Source: Streptomyces fulvoviolaceus
GTDB lineage: Bacteria > Actinomycetota > Actinomycetes > Streptomycetales > Streptomycetaceae
Assembly (NCBI RefSeq): GCF_000718165.1
Contig: NZ_JOEY01000002.1
Span: forward strand, 248,001 to 312,000
Length of the DNA: 64,000 bases
Reading direction: 5' to 3'
Positions 27,019 through 35,862 of this stretch are shown here, piece after piece. Position 1 is the first letter of the stretch. The number at the start of each line of letters is the position of its first letter. A model generated the notes under the pieces. It had not been told where the DNA came from, did not search any database, and was given only the letters and a program-made list of their open reading frames with translations. A program made the translations under genes and the position numbers.

Positions 27019-28686
27019 TTAGGCCGCCCGCCAGACCGTCATGTCCGCGGTCAGGAAGCTGATCCCGGGGGTGTCCCACAGCGCGGTCGACTTCACCTGG
27101 ACCACGAACAGCGCGATGTTCCCGGAGGGGTCCTTGACGCAGATCTCGCTGCCGGCCGCCACCGCGGCCAGCGGGAGGTCGTGATCCTTGGCGCCGGTCA
27201 GGGCGAACCGGCACGAGTCGAGGGTGGCACCCGGCTTGCTGTACAGCAGGCTGATCACGCTGGTGTCGCTCTCCAACGAGCACCCGACGTATTCGCAGAC
27301 GAAGCGGATGTCACCCTTGCGGTTGTCGCGCTCGGGCGGCTCCTTGATGCTCACCGAGTTCTTCTTGGTCAGCATGACTCCGCTGAACGCCTCGGGGAGC
27401 GGAGTGGTGGCGGCTGTCGAGGAGGGACTCGATGTCTCCGGTGCACCGCCGCCGGTCCCTGAGGTCGACTCGGATCCCGCCGCGGAAGCGGACGAGGATG
27501 AGGACGCCGACGACCGTGCGGACGCTGTCGTATCCGGCGTCGAGGACGTGGCCGTGTCCTGGTGGAGGAGCCGGTCCGCCCCTTCTACGGCCGTCCATAT
27601 CAAGCCCGCCAGCAGCAGCGCGCCCGCGGTCACGGCGGCGACCGTGATCAGCGCGACGCGTCTGCGGCGGGTGCGCGGCCTCTCCGCCACCGTCACCTGC
27701 GGCGGCGCGATCAAGGGCAGCGTGTGCACCGGGGTGGGGTCGAGGGCCGGAGTGGGGTCGGGAACCGGAGCCGGAACCGGAGCCGGAATCGTCGCCTCCG
27801 CCCCCGCGATCTCCCGCCACACGGCCGGCCCCGCACCCGCGTCGGCGTCCGGACCCAGCCGCTGCCGGCACCACTCGACGACCTCGGCCAGGGTGGCCCG
27901 CTCCGCGGGATCGGCGGCCAGGCACCGGGCGATCAGCGGACGGATCTGCTCGGGCAGCGGGGACAGGTCGGGTTCCGAGTGCACGATCCGGTACAGCACG
28001 GTGGCCGCGGGACCGTCGCCGTACAGCGGCCCGCCCAGTGCGGCGAAGGCCGCCGTCTGACCGAGCGCGAAGACGTCGGTCGCCGACGTGACCTCACCCG
28101 CGGTCGCCTGCTCGGGGGCCATGAACTGGGGCGTGCCGATGGCGGATCCGGTGGCCGTGTTCGAGGTGATGTCGGAGGCCAGCGAGATACCGAAGTCGAT
28201 CACGCGCGGCCCGTCGGCGGCCAACAGCACGTTCGACGGCTTCAGGTCCCGATGCACGATGCCCGCACCGTGGATGGCCTGCAGCGCCTCGGCCACCCCC
28301 GCCATCAGCCACAGCACGGCCGGCACGGGCAGCGGTCCACGCCGGGCGACGGCCTCTGCGAGGGACGGCCCGGGGACGTACACCGTGGCCAGCCAGGGCG
28401 GCACACCGTCCGCGTCGGCATCGATCAACTCGGCGGTGTACGCACCACGGACCCGCCGGGCCGCCTTGATCTCCCGGCTGAACCGCCGCCGGAAGTCCGG
28501 ATCGTCGGCGAGCTCCGGCCGCACCACCTTGATGGCCACGGGCCGTCCGCCCTGCGTATGCGACAGGTAGACCCGCCCCATGCCACCGGCGCCGAGCCGG
28601 GCGGCGAGGCGGTAACCGGCCACGACGGGTGGATCGTCCGCCTGAAGTGGCTGGAACACCTCGGTCGCGTTGTCCATCGGTCCCAT
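27019..28686 (-). CDS. Membrane Ser/Thr protein kinase with extracytoplasmic tail
   Basis: A 555-residue PknB-type kinase. The kinase domain (25-275) has LGAGGMGRVY, Lys53 in VAIKVV, Asp147 in IVHRDLKPSNVLL, DFG at 164-166 and MAPEQATAG. A Pro/Thr-rich linker follows, then one transmembrane helix (VALITVAAVTAGALLLAGLI, about 345-365), a Ser/Thr-rich stretch and an extracytoplasmic domain of about 120 residues with three Cys (CEYVGCSLE and DSCRFALTGAK). No PASTA repeats are present, so the ligand domain is unlike PknB. An in-frame ATG nine bases inside is an alternative start. It should phosphorylate cytosolic regulators in response to an envelope signal. Confidence 0.9.
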   Translation of the reverse strand: MGPMDNATEVFQPLQADDPPVVAGYRLAARLGAGGMGRVYLSHTQGGRPVAIKVVRPELADDPDFRRRFSREIKAARRVRGAYTAELIDADADGVPPWLATVYVPGPSLAEAVARRGPLPVPAVLWLMAGVAEALQAIHGAGIVHRDLKPSNVLLAADGPRVIDFGISLASDITSNTATGSAIGTPQFMAPEQATAGEVTSATDVFALGQTAAFAALGGPLYGDGPAATVLYRIVHSEPDLSPLPEQIRPLIARCLAADPAERATLAEVVEWCRQRLGPDADAGAGPAVWREIAGAEATIPAPVPAPVPDPTPALDPTPVHTLPLIAPPQVTVAERPRTRRRRVALITVAAVTAGALLLAGLIWTAVEGADRLLHQDTATSSTPDTTASARSSASSSSSASAAGSESTSGTGGGAPETSSPSSTAATTPLPEAFSGVMLTKKNSVSIKEPPERDNRKGDIRFVCEYVGCSLESDTSVISLLYSKPGATLDSCRFALTGAKDHDLPLAAVAAGSEICVKDPSGNIALFVVQVKSTALWDTPGISFLTADMTVWRAA

Positions 28687-29022
28687 CCCCCTGATGCCCC
28701 GGTCCCCCGGTCCCCCGGTCCCCTGATCCCCTGGCCCTATGAGCTGGCCAACATCAGCAGCCTAAAGGTTGTCCTGTGACGGCTGGTCAGAGCTGGGACG
28801 ACTGAGGACCCGGAGAGGAGCCATGGCATGAAAACGCCCCGATCTGCACCAAGTTGGAGCCCCAATCCCCACCCGCCACCCAACGGGCAGGATTTCGCCT
28901 TACTTCTCTCCCGCCCCTTCTGTGTTGCACGATCTTCCCGCGCGCCCCCATTTCCTTGCTGGAGCCTGCCATTCCGTGGACCCTCGTGGCTTCAACTGCG
29001 GGGTTTTTCGGGGGTGTTGGGG
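28687..29022. other. 336-bp intergenic region with an 8-bp repeat
   Basis: Between the kinase start and the zinc-ribbon gene. Five 8-bp units CCCCGGTC (three exact, 28697-28720) then CCCTGATC and CCCTGGCC lie 11 bp upstream of the kinase start codon, in its leader. The rest shows no gene I can support. Confidence 0.6.
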
Positions 29023-29337
29023 ATGCCATGTCAGCGGTGTGGTGGCACTACGGTCTATCGGTTACGCGGCTACTGGGAGGACCTGCCCGCAGAGTCGCCG
29101 AACAAGGCCAGGCTCGCTCCGCCGGACGCGCCGGACGTCCGGCAGTGGCTGGGAGTCCTGATGGTGGTGGCCGGCGTGTATCTGGCGGCGACGAGCGTAG
29201 TGGGCTACGGCCTGCTGGTGGCGCTGGGCGGGCTGCTGTGGGGTGTCTGGATGACGGCGCAGGTGCACCGGTATCGGATGACGTTGGCCGAGTACAACGC
29301 GTCGAAGATCTGCATGGAGAACCGGCATGTCTTCTAG
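29023..29337 (+). CDS. Small membrane protein with N-terminal zinc ribbon
   Basis: A 104-residue protein. The N-terminus MPCQRCGGTTVYRLRGYW carries one CxxC pair, half of a zinc ribbon, and two hydrophobic helices follow (WLGVLMVVAGVYLAATSVV and GLLVALGGLLWGVWMTAQ). It ends KICMENRHVF. Start at ATG 29023 is chosen because the similarity-like sequence starts there. Orphan of unknown function. Confidence 0.6.
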   Translation: MPCQRCGGTTVYRLRGYWEDLPAESPNKARLAPPDAPDVRQWLGVLMVVAGVYLAATSVVGYGLLVALGGLLWGVWMTAQVHRYRMTLAEYNASKICMENRHVF

Positions 29338-29387
29338 CCGCGATCGTGCTGGTCGGGGCTTGGCGGTCTCGTGCAGAGTGACGCGGT

Positions 29388-29801
29388 CTACTCGGCGTCG
29401 AGCTGGTGGTCGGCCCAGACGTAGCTTTCGGGCAGCAAGTCGGTGATGAGGACGGTTCGGACGCGGTCGCCTTCGCCGACGATGACCTTGAGGGCGGGGA
29501 AGTAGTCGAGAAGGACCTGCCGACACCGGCCGCACGGAGGAACAACCCCCCGGTCGCGGTCCCCCACGGCGACGATCGTGTCCAGCTCGTAGACACCCTG
29601 GGCGGCTGCCGCACCGATGAGAACCAGCTCGGCGCAGGGACCACCCGTGAAGTGGTAGGCATTCACCGCCGTGACAATCCGGCCGCCCTGGGCACGACCC
29701 GCGGCCGCCATGGTGTGGTTGTCACCCCGACAACGAGTGCGCGCGACGTGCGCCGCGGCCTGGACGAGTTCGTGGTCGACGTGGTGAATCTGCGTGGTCA
29801 T
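29388..29801 (-). CDS. Cytidine/blasticidin deaminase-like enzyme
   Basis: A 137-residue zinc deaminase of the cytidine-deaminase fold. The zinc ligand Cys and catalytic Glu are in GGPCAELVLIGAA, and the second pair in PPCGRCRQVLLDYFP. The first substrate-binding half (MAAAGRAQGGRIVTAVNAYHFTG) is closer to blasticidin-S deaminase and orphan actinobacterial members than to canonical Cdd. Start at 29801 lies 21 bp from the end of the IS630 remnant, so its natural promoter may have been lost or replaced. Substrate unknown. Confidence 0.8.
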   Translation of the reverse strand: MTTQIHHVDHELVQAAAHVARTRCRGDNHTMAAAGRAQGGRIVTAVNAYHFTGGPCAELVLIGAAAAQGVYELDTIVAVGDRDRGVVPPCGRCRQVLLDYFPALKVIVGEGDRVRTVLITDLLPESYVWADHQLDAE

Positions 29802-29822
29802 CTTCTCTGCCTTCGTCAGGTG

Positions 29823-29927
29823 TCAGGCGACGTTGACCCGACTGACGCGGATGATCCGCAACAGGCGCAGCCCCTCGTCGTCATCGATCTCGCGGACGCG
29901 TACTCGTTTGGTTCTTTGATGCGGCAC
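29823..29927 (-). pseudogene. IS630-family transposase N-terminal relic
   Basis: A 34-codon GTG-started frame encodes RTKRVRVREIDDDEGLRLLRIIR, which I recognise as the start of Streptomyces IS630-type transposases (VRVREIDDDEG...LLRI, leading into the helix-turn-helix). Similarity stops after RIIR, a few codons follow, and then TGA. No DDE catalytic domain remains nearby. It abuts the truncated GntR fragment at 29920 on the opposite strand, and the deaminase start lies 21 bp away. Confidence 0.75.
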
Positions 29928-30393
29928 TAGCTACTGGGGTTACGTCTGGGTGCCAAGGGAGGCCGACGCCGCGGGCGGTCACCCCCAGGTCGACAGCCTG
30001 GAGGTGAAGGAGGAGAAAGCCGGCCGGGACGTCTCCGCCCGACTTGGTGCCGTACGACGGGTGCTGGCCCGGCGGCGCCGGTATCTGCTCGACGGGCGGC
30101 CGGTCGAGTTCGCCACCTCCTATCTGCCCCTCGACATCGCGCGCGGCACCGCCATCGCCGAGCCCAATCCCGGACCCGGCGGCATCTACGCCCGCCTCGA
30201 CCACTTCAAAGAAGAGATCCGCGCCCGGATGCCCTCCCCCACCGAGGGCAAGACGCTCCGACTGGCCTCCGGCGTGCCCGTCATCCACCTGATCCGGACC
30301 GCGTACGACACCGAAGGGCGGGCCGTCGAGGTCTGCGACACCGTGATGGCGGCGGACGCGTACGTCCTGTCGTACCAGCTCCCGGCGACGTGA
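29920..30393 (+). pseudogene. Truncated GntR regulator: UTRA-domain fragment
   Basis: An open frame with recognisable UTRA effector-domain sequence: the GYVWVPREADAAGGHPQVDS opening, the RRRRYLLDGRPVEFATSYLP core, GPGGIYARL, and AYDTEGRAVEVCDTVMAADAY at the end. The N-terminal winged-helix that GntR proteins need is absent, and the segment after IYARL is shortened (the usual GHEP insert is missing). The coding frame starts exactly where the IS630 relic begins, so the gene was probably cut by that element. GTG at 29950 is the first possible start. No DNA-binding activity is expected. Confidence 0.75.
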
Positions 30394-30418
30394 TCGCGCG
30401 ATCGGGAGCGAGGTGGCA

Positions 30419-30820
30419 CTACGCGGTGGGCTCGTCCGCGTCCTCAGGAGCGGTCGGCTCAAACATGGAGCTGATGTTGTTCCACATGAAGTGCTCCCGC
30501 CAGTCAGGTCTGTCGGCCGCCCAGCCGAGAAGTGCCCTCAACACCTTCTCCTGCGAGACGGTTTGCGTCTGGTAGTGCTCCGCGGCGACACCATCCCGGT
30601 ACTCCAGTTGGTAGGTGTTGTTGTCGCGCAGCAGGACCTGGATGTACCAGTCACCTGCAAGCCCCTCGTCCTGTCGCTCAACGACCATGTGCTCTTTGTC
30701 GCGCCGCAGGTTGGCGAGCATGGCGCCTATCGCCGGCTTCGAAGGGCGCTTCACCACATGCCCCCGGGCGTTCGTCGCAATCAACATGAGCAGATCCTGC
30801 CGGACGGGTCTGACATTCAT
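30419..30820 (-). CDS. Conserved hypothetical protein
   Basis: A 133-residue protein without signal peptide or recognised family. It is basic at the N-terminus (ATNARGHVVKRPSKP) and more acidic toward the end. It contains HMVVERQDEGLAGDWYIQVLL and NNTYQLEYRDGVAAEHYQ, suggesting a small alpha/beta fold. The Met at 30787 (MLIATNARG) is an alternative start. It lies downstream of gpmA on the same strand, separated by a hairpin. Confidence 0.55.
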   Translation of the reverse strand: MNVRPVRQDLLMLIATNARGHVVKRPSKPAIGAMLANLRRDKEHMVVERQDEGLAGDWYIQVLLRDNNTYQLEYRDGVAAEHYQTQTVSQEKVLRALLGWAADRPDWREHFMWNNISSMFEPTAPEDADEPTA

Positions 30821-30837
30821 CTGCCCTGAAGGGGCAT

Positions 30838-30886
30838 GGAAGAGCCCCCTCCTGACGGAAAAGCGCAGGTAGGGGGCTTCTTCAGC
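30838..30886 (-). terminator. gpmA hairpin terminator
   Basis: AGCCCCCT (30843-30850) pairs with AGGGGGCT (30871-30878), extended imperfectly on both sides (GAAG/CTTC). It lies just after the gpmA stop at 30892 when read on the minus strand. Confidence 0.65.
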
Positions 30887-30891
30887 TCTGC

Positions 30892-31653
30892 TTACTTCTT
30901 CTTGCCCTGATTCTTGACCGCCTCGATCGCCGCCGCGGCCGCGTCCGGGTCGAGGTAAGTGCCGCCCGGGTTCAGCGGCTTGAAGTCGGCGTCGAGTTCG
31001 TAGGACAGGGGGATGCCCGTCGGGATGTTCAGGCCGGAGATCGCCTCGTCGGAGATGCCGTCCAGGTGCTTGACCAGGCCCCGGAGGCTGTTGCCGTGGG
31101 CGGCGACCAGGACCGTGCGGCCCGCCAGGAGGTCCGGGACGATGCCGTCGTACCAGTACGGGAGCATGCGGACGACTACGTCCTTCAGGCACTCCGTGCG
31201 GGGGCGCAGCTCCGGGGGGATGGAGGCGTAGCGGGGGTCTCCCGACTGGGAGAACTCCGTGCCGTCCTCCAGCTCCGGGGGCGGGGTGTCGTACGAGCGG
31301 CGCCAGAGCATGAACTGCTCCTCGCCGAACTCCGCGAGGGTCTGGGCCTTGTCCTTGCCCTGGAGAGCGCCGTAGTGGCGCTCGTTCAGACGCCAGGAGC
31401 GGTGGACCGGGATCCAGTGGCGGTCCGCGGACTCCAGGGCAAGCTGCGCGGTGCGGATCGCGCGCTTCTGGAGGGACGTGTGGACCACGTCGGGGAGAAG
31501 GTCGGCGTCCTTCAGGAGCTCGCCACCGCGGACTGCCTCCTTCTCGCCCTTCTCGTTCAGGTTGACGTCCACCCAGCCGGTGAACAGGTTCTTCGCGTTC
31601 CACTCGCTCTCGCCGTGGCGGAGGAGGATCAGCTTGTACGGTGCGTCGGCCAT
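30892..31653 (-). CDS. gpmA: 2,3-bisphosphoglycerate-dependent phosphoglycerate mutase
   Basis: A 253-residue histidine phosphatase-fold glycolytic enzyme. The catalytic His13 is in [20 protein letters not shown], followed by [15 protein letters not shown] and the second His in [15 protein letters not shown]. It interconverts 3- and 2-phosphoglycerate. Start ATG 31653 gives the canonical [15 protein letters not shown]-terminus. It is monocistronic, with a probable hairpin at its 3' side. Confidence 0.96.
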   Translation of the reverse strand: MADAPYKLILLRHGESEWNAKNLFTGWVDVNLNEKGEKEAVRGGELLKDADLLPDVVHTSLQKRAIRTAQLALESADRHWIPVHRSWRLNERHYGALQGKDKAQTLAEFGEEQFMLWRRSYDTPPPELEDGTEFSQSGDPRYASIPPELRPRTECLKDVVVRMLPYWYDGIVPDLLAGRTVLVAAHGNSLRGLVKHLDGISDEAISGLNIPTGIPLSYELDADFKPLNPGGTYLDPDAAAAAIEAVKNQGKKK

Positions 31654-31804
31654 GCGTATGAGCGTAATCCAAGCTTTTGGTCGCGTGCGCGTCTGCCCGG
31701 CTGCCGGACGGTTGACCGGATCTGTTAATTGAGTGGCCCTCGCCGACATCATCTCCGTAAGGTGTGCCAGCAATCAGAGACTCTTACACCCCGGGGGATC
31801 CACC

Positions 31805-33073
31805 ATGCCACTCGCCACCCTGAGACGCGCCGCCCGCGAGACCGTCTCCGGGCTTCCCCGCGAGTTCTGGTGGCTCTGGACCAGCACCCTCGTCAACCGG
31901 CTTGGGGCTTTTGTCGCGACTTTCATGGCTTTGTATCTCACCCTCGACCGTGGGTACTCCGCCTCCTACGCCGGTCTCGTCGCCTCACTTCACGGCCTCG
32001 GCGGGGTCGTCTCGTCCATCGGGGCCGGAGTCATGACCGACCGGCTCGGGCGGCGGCCCACTCTGCTCATCGCCCAGTCGGGCACCGCCGCCTCCGTCGC
32101 GCTCCTCGGCTTCATGCATCACCCCGTCGCCATCGCCGGCGTCGCGTTCCTGGTGGGGATGGCGTCTAACGCCTCGCGGCCCGCCGTCCAGGCGATGATG
32201 GCCGACATCGTGCGGCCCGAGGACCGGGTGCGCGCCTTCTCCCTCAACTACTGGGCCATCAACCTCGGCTTCGCCGTCTCGTCGATGGGTGCCGGGTTCA
32301 TCGCCGCTTACAGCTATCTCGCCGGCTTCCTCATCGAGGCCGGGATGACTGCCGTCTGCGCGGTCGTCGTCTTCCTGAAGCTGCCCGAGTCCCGGCCGAG
32401 TCTCAACAAAAACGCCGAGGAAGCCACGGACGACGTCGGCCTCGGCACCGTCCTGCGTGACCGGCGGTTCATGAGCGTCGTCGGGCTGTCCTTCCTCGTC
32501 GCGCTGATCTTCCAGCAAGGGTCGATCGGGCTGCCGGTGGCCATGGGCAACGCCGGGTTCACGCCCGCCGACTACGGCATGGCCATCGCCGTGAACGGCG
32601 TGCTGATCGTCGCGCTGCAGATCCCTGTGACCCGGTTCATCCAGCATCGGGATCCCAAGCGGCTGCTCGTCGTCTCGTCCCTGCTCGCCGGATACGGCTT
32701 CGGGCTCACCGCCTTCGCCGGGTCCGTCGGCCTCATCGCCCTCACCGTGTGCGTGTGGACCCTCGGCGAGATGATCAACGCGCCCACCCAGACCGGCCTC
32801 GTCGTCCGCCTCTCCCCCACCCGGGGGCGCGGCCGCTACCAGGGCATGTACACCCTGTCCTGGTCCGCCGCGGCCCTCGTCGCACCCCTCATGTCCGGTT
32901 TCGTCATCGACCGGTTCGGCACGGCGTGGCTGTGGGGGCTGTGCGCGGTCGTCGGCACGGTCGCCGCGATCGGGTACGGCGCCCTCATGCGGCACCTTCC
33001 GGCCGAGGAGCCGACCTCACCCCTCGGACGCGTACGGCAGGAAGGGCAGGAAGTCGGCCCAAGCGTGGGGTGA
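31805..33073 (+). CDS. MFS exporter of the MDR/MdtH type
   Basis: A 422-residue 12-helix transporter. N-terminal helices include LWTSTLVNRLGAFVATFMALYL, and the loop 2-3 signature is GVMTDRLGRRPTLLI. It resembles MdtH/YceL-type small exporters of Streptomyces. Start ATG 31805 is preceded by CCGGGGGATCC. The C-terminal 19 codons overlap the convergent DUF397 gene by 57 bp. It is not clearly connected to the downstream regulators. Substrate unknown. Confidence 0.88.
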   Translation: MPLATLRRAARETVSGLPREFWWLWTSTLVNRLGAFVATFMALYLTLDRGYSASYAGLVASLHGLGGVVSSIGAGVMTDRLGRRPTLLIAQSGTAASVALLGFMHHPVAIAGVAFLVGMASNASRPAVQAMMADIVRPEDRVRAFSLNYWAINLGFAVSSMGAGFIAAYSYLAGFLIEAGMTAVCAVVVFLKLPESRPSLNKNAEEATDDVGLGTVLRDRRFMSVVGLSFLVALIFQQGSIGLPVAMGNAGFTPADYGMAIAVNGVLIVALQIPVTRFIQHRDPKRLLVVSSLLAGYGFGLTAFAGSVGLIALTVCVWTLGEMINAPTQTGLVVRLSPTRGRGRYQGMYTLSWSAAALVAPLMSGFVIDRFGTAWLWGLCAVVGTVAAIGYGALMRHLPAEEPTSPLGRVRQEGQEVGPSVG

Positions 33074-33244
33074 GAGGGCGAGGCGGGGGCCGGTGGTGGC
33101 GGTACGGAACTTGGAGTCGCGGATGTGGATGGTGGCGGGGGTGGTGGCCACCTCGACGCAGGAGTCGCCGTCGGGGCCATCGCTGTAGCTGCTCTTGAAC
33201 CACGCCAGTTCGGAGGCGCCACCGGCAGTGGACTTGCGGATCAT
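33017..33244 (-). CDS. DUF397 protein
   Basis: A 75-residue DUF397 protein with the family core LAWFKSSYSDGPDGDSCVEVA (two parts: WFKSSYSDG, DSCVEVA), then VRDSK-like IHIRDSKF and WADFLPFL. Its start overlaps the upstream XRE gene stop by 4 bp (ATGA), so the pair is translationally coupled. DUF397 proteins are small partners or antagonists of the DUF5753/XRE regulators in Streptomyces (WhiJ/AbaA-type systems). Its 3' end lies inside the convergent exporter gene. Confidence 0.92.
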   Translation of the reverse strand: MIRKSTAGGASELAWFKSSYSDGPDGDSCVEVATTPATIHIRDSKFRTATTGPRLALSPHAWADFLPFLPYASEG

Positions 33245-34116
33245 GTTTCTCCCAGCAGTTGCTCGATGAGGGCCCGCGACTCCCCTGGTGGAAGAGCCTG
33301 AGCCCGGATGGTGCCATACCGCAGTTCAAGGATGCGCAGCTCCCTCAGGTCCGAGACCGGACGGCCGTTGAACGCGCCGTCGGAACGCCCGACTGCGGTG
33401 CCGTCCTCGAACTTGAGCAGCTCGATCCTCCCGCTCATACCGGGATGCGGCGTGCTGTCCAACGGCATCACCTGAAGCGTGACGTTGCTCAACCGTCCCA
33501 CCTCCAGCAGGCGTTCGAACTGCTGTCGCCGCACCATTGTCCCTCCAACCTTGCGGTGCAGCGTCGCCTCTTCCAGGACGAAGGCCAGGGCAGGAGCGGG
33601 CGACCGCTCGAAGATGGACTGCCGGGCCATGCGAGCAGCCACCCGCCGTTCCAAGTCCTCCGGGGCATAGGCCGGTTGCCACGACTCCAACAAGGCCCGT
33701 GCATGCTCCGCTGTCTGCAACAGGCCCGGGATGCTGCTGCACACATACACCCCGATCTCCACCGCCTTGGCCTCCATCGCAGCCAGATCCCGCACCTTCT
33801 TCGGATACCGGACCCTCTTCACGTCCTCCCACGTAGCCACGATGAGCCCGCCCGCATCCAGCACCTCGTCGGCCTTGTCCAGATACTCCTGCCGGGGAAT
33901 CCGCTTCCCCGCCTCGATCTTGTAGACCAAGTCGTCGCCGTACCCGACCGCCGCCCCGAAGTCGGGCACCCGCATCCCCACGGCCTCCCGCCGCAGCCTC
34001 AACTGCCGTCCCACGGTGGCGATCACCGCCAGACCCCAGTCGTCGTCCGGGTCCACCTCCCAACCCGGCTCGTCCGCCTCGGTCTTGAGCCGTACCGCCT
34101 CGCCGTCCACCGACAT
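33241..34116 (-). CDS. XRE-type regulator with DUF5753 domain
   Basis: A 291-residue protein. The helix-turn-helix (residues 28-85) includes VGRQLRLRREAVGMRVPDFGAAVGYGDD, with the recognition segment VYKIEAGKRIP. The DUF5753 domain follows (about 110-285): VYVCSSIPGLLQTAEHARAL, ERRVAARMARQ. This is a typical Streptomyces developmental regulator of the WhiJ kind. It overlaps the DUF397 gene by 4 bp and is divergent from the ATP-binding protein gene at 34271, giving the three-part set that recurs in Streptomyces. Start ATG 34116 follows GGAGGGGTGCGGG. Confidence 0.93.
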   Translation of the reverse strand: MSVDGEAVRLKTEADEPGWEVDPDDDWGLAVIATVGRQLRLRREAVGMRVPDFGAAVGYGDDLVYKIEAGKRIPRQEYLDKADEVLDAGGLIVATWEDVKRVRYPKKVRDLAAMEAKAVEIGVYVCSSIPGLLQTAEHARALLESWQPAYAPEDLERRVAARMARQSIFERSPAPALAFVLEEATLHRKVGGTMVRRQQFERLLEVGRLSNVTLQVMPLDSTPHPGMSGRIELLKFEDGTAVGRSDGAFNGRPVSDLRELRILELRYGTIRAQALPPGESRALIEQLLGET

Positions 34117-34270
34117 CCCGCACCCCTCCGTCGTACGACCGTGCTGCGACGCCCTTACCCGTACGCACCCTCTGGACAGCCTGGACACCTCTGGACAAGC
34201 CCTGGACAGTCGCTCTACGCAACAGCGTCGTCACTGTTCACGGTAGGCACACGCGGCCACGCTGAGTGAC

Positions 34271-34777
34271 GTGATCCTCAACTTCAGCGCCCAGCTCTCC
34301 CCCACACCCCGCGGAGCCCGTCTCGCCCGTCTGCTCGCGACGGAGCAACTCCGCGGCTGGGGACTCCCATTGGATCCGGCGGAGCACATCGTGGCGGAAC
34401 TGGCCACCAACGCCGTCACGCACGGCAAGGTCCCGGGGCGCGACTTCCGACTCACGCTCTACGTCGTCGGCGGCACCCTCCGTATCGAGGTCACGGACAC
34501 TCGCGACGACCGCGTGCCGCATCCACAACACCCTGCCTCCGATGCCGAGTCGGGGCGCGGACTCCTCCTCGTGGACGCGCTCGCCGACCGCTGGGGTGTC
34601 ACGCCGGGACTGCGTCCTCGTAAGACCGTGTGGGCCGAAGTCGTACTCCCACCGGACTTCAGAAACCCGTGCTCCGGTGCCAGGGGCGATCTTCCCCAAG
34701 AAACACGAGAGGGAAAGAACCCCACCAAACCCCACCCCTCCCTCCCGCTCGCAGCGCTGCCTCACCCTCGCGAGTGA
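34271..34777 (+). CDS. ATP-binding protein of RsbW/anti-sigma kinase type
   Basis: A 168-residue HATPase_c protein. The N box is HIVAELATNAVTHGK and the G1/G2 boxes are EVTDTRDDRVP and SGRGLLLVDALADRWG. GTG start at 34271. It completes the XRE/DUF397/ATPase set: such kinases may phosphorylate anti-sigma antagonists. The last 40 residues are Pro/Arg-rich and unlikely to be folded. Target not evident. Confidence 0.88.
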   Translation: MILNFSAQLSPTPRGARLARLLATEQLRGWGLPLDPAEHIVAELATNAVTHGKVPGRDFRLTLYVVGGTLRIEVTDTRDDRVPHPQHPASDAESGRGLLLVDALADRWGVTPGLRPRKTVWAEVVLPPDFRNPCSGARGDLPQETREGKNPTKPHPSLPLAALPHPRE

Positions 34778-34931
34778 ACATCACCAACTCAGCTGGATTT
34801 CGGCCCGGTTGCTTGCTCTACGCTCAGCGCGACACAACCGCAGACATGCAGCAGACATACAACGGCCCTCGCCGGGACTGGCATCCCAATGCGAGGGCCT
34901 CACCACCAAGGAAGAAACCCTAGACTTCCCG

Positions 34932-35807
34932 ATGGATATCCAAAACCCTAGCGCGCCCTCGCGCGCCCAGTCCCGTATCGCGGGCAAAAACCACCCCCAC
35001 GCGGGTGGCCTCGAACACGACCACACCCGCCACGCCACCCGCTTCACGGTGATCGGCAACCACCTCGCCCAGCACCCATCGCTGTCGGGACTCGCGATCG
35101 GGCTGGGCTGCCACATCCAGTCGCTACCCAAGGGCGCCCGCGTCGACATCAAGACCCTCGCCGCCCGCTTCCCCGAGGGCACGACCCGTATCGCCGCCGC
35201 CCTGCGCGAACTGGAAACCCACGGCTACCTGCGCCGCGAACGCAAACGCACCCCCGGCGGCCGCATCGTCACCCGCACCATCTCCTGCAACCAGCCCGGC
35301 CACCAGCGGCGGGCGGCCGAAGAGCACGGGCCCACACGCCCCAAGAGACAGCAGGAGCCCCGCAAGAAGGCCCTCCCCGCCGTCCCGCAACCGTCGTACC
35401 CCCACCCCACGCTCCTCCAGCAGGCCACCGACCTCCTCGCCGGCCTCCGCCGCCACGACTCCCGCCTGCTGCTCTCCACCTGCGACACGGCCCACCTCGC
35501 CCCCGGCGTCGCCGCCTGGCTGGAACGCGAGGTCACCTCCACCGCCGTACGCCAAGCCCTGACGACGGATCTCCCGGACCCCCTGTGCCGCCCGGCAGCC
35601 CTCCTGGCCCACCGCCTGACCGCCCAGCTGCCGCCACTGCTCCCGTACCGCGCGCCCGCAGCACCACCACCGGTCCAGCACCCGCTCCAGACCTGCGACG
35701 GCTGCGAACGCGCCTTCCGCGCTCCCGCACCCGGCCGCTGCCGCGACTGCCGAACCGACTCGGCGGGCAACCTGCCGCTTAGCTTGGGGGACTGCCGTGC
35801 AGGCTGA
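34932..35807 (+). CDS. Helix-turn-helix protein with C-terminal zinc-finger-like motif
   Basis: A 291-residue protein. Its winged-helix part (residues about 55-110: LPKGARVDIKTLAARFPEGTTRIAAALRELE, split as LPKGARVDIKTLAARF and RIAAALRELETHGYL) is the recognition element. A proline-rich linker follows, then a helical part, and a C-terminal CDGCERAFRAPAPGRCRDC four-Cys cluster (probable zinc site). ATG at 34932. Related proteins occur many times per Streptomyces genome, as I recall. Regulatory target unknown. Confidence 0.78.
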   Translation: MDIQNPSAPSRAQSRIAGKNHPHAGGLEHDHTRHATRFTVIGNHLAQHPSLSGLAIGLGCHIQSLPKGARVDIKTLAARFPEGTTRIAAALRELETHGYLRRERKRTPGGRIVTRTISCNQPGHQRRAAEEHGPTRPKRQQEPRKKALPAVPQPSYPHPTLLQQATDLLAGLRRHDSRLLLSTCDTAHLAPGVAAWLEREVTSTAVRQALTTDLPDPLCRPAALLAHRLTAQLPPLLPYRAPAAPPPVQHPLQTCDGCERAFRAPAPGRCRDCRTDSAGNLPLSLGDCRAG

Positions 35808-35862
35808 GCCGGGACACGGTAGTTGGAACCGGTGAGGGTCAGTTCGTGGAGTGGCCGGTGTC

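Noticed and set aside
32808..32835. Palindromic CTCCCCCACCCGGGGGCG inside the exporter gene as an inserted repeat
   Set aside because: The frame continues smoothly through it and the encoded loop fits the transporter, so it is coding sequence, not an insertion.
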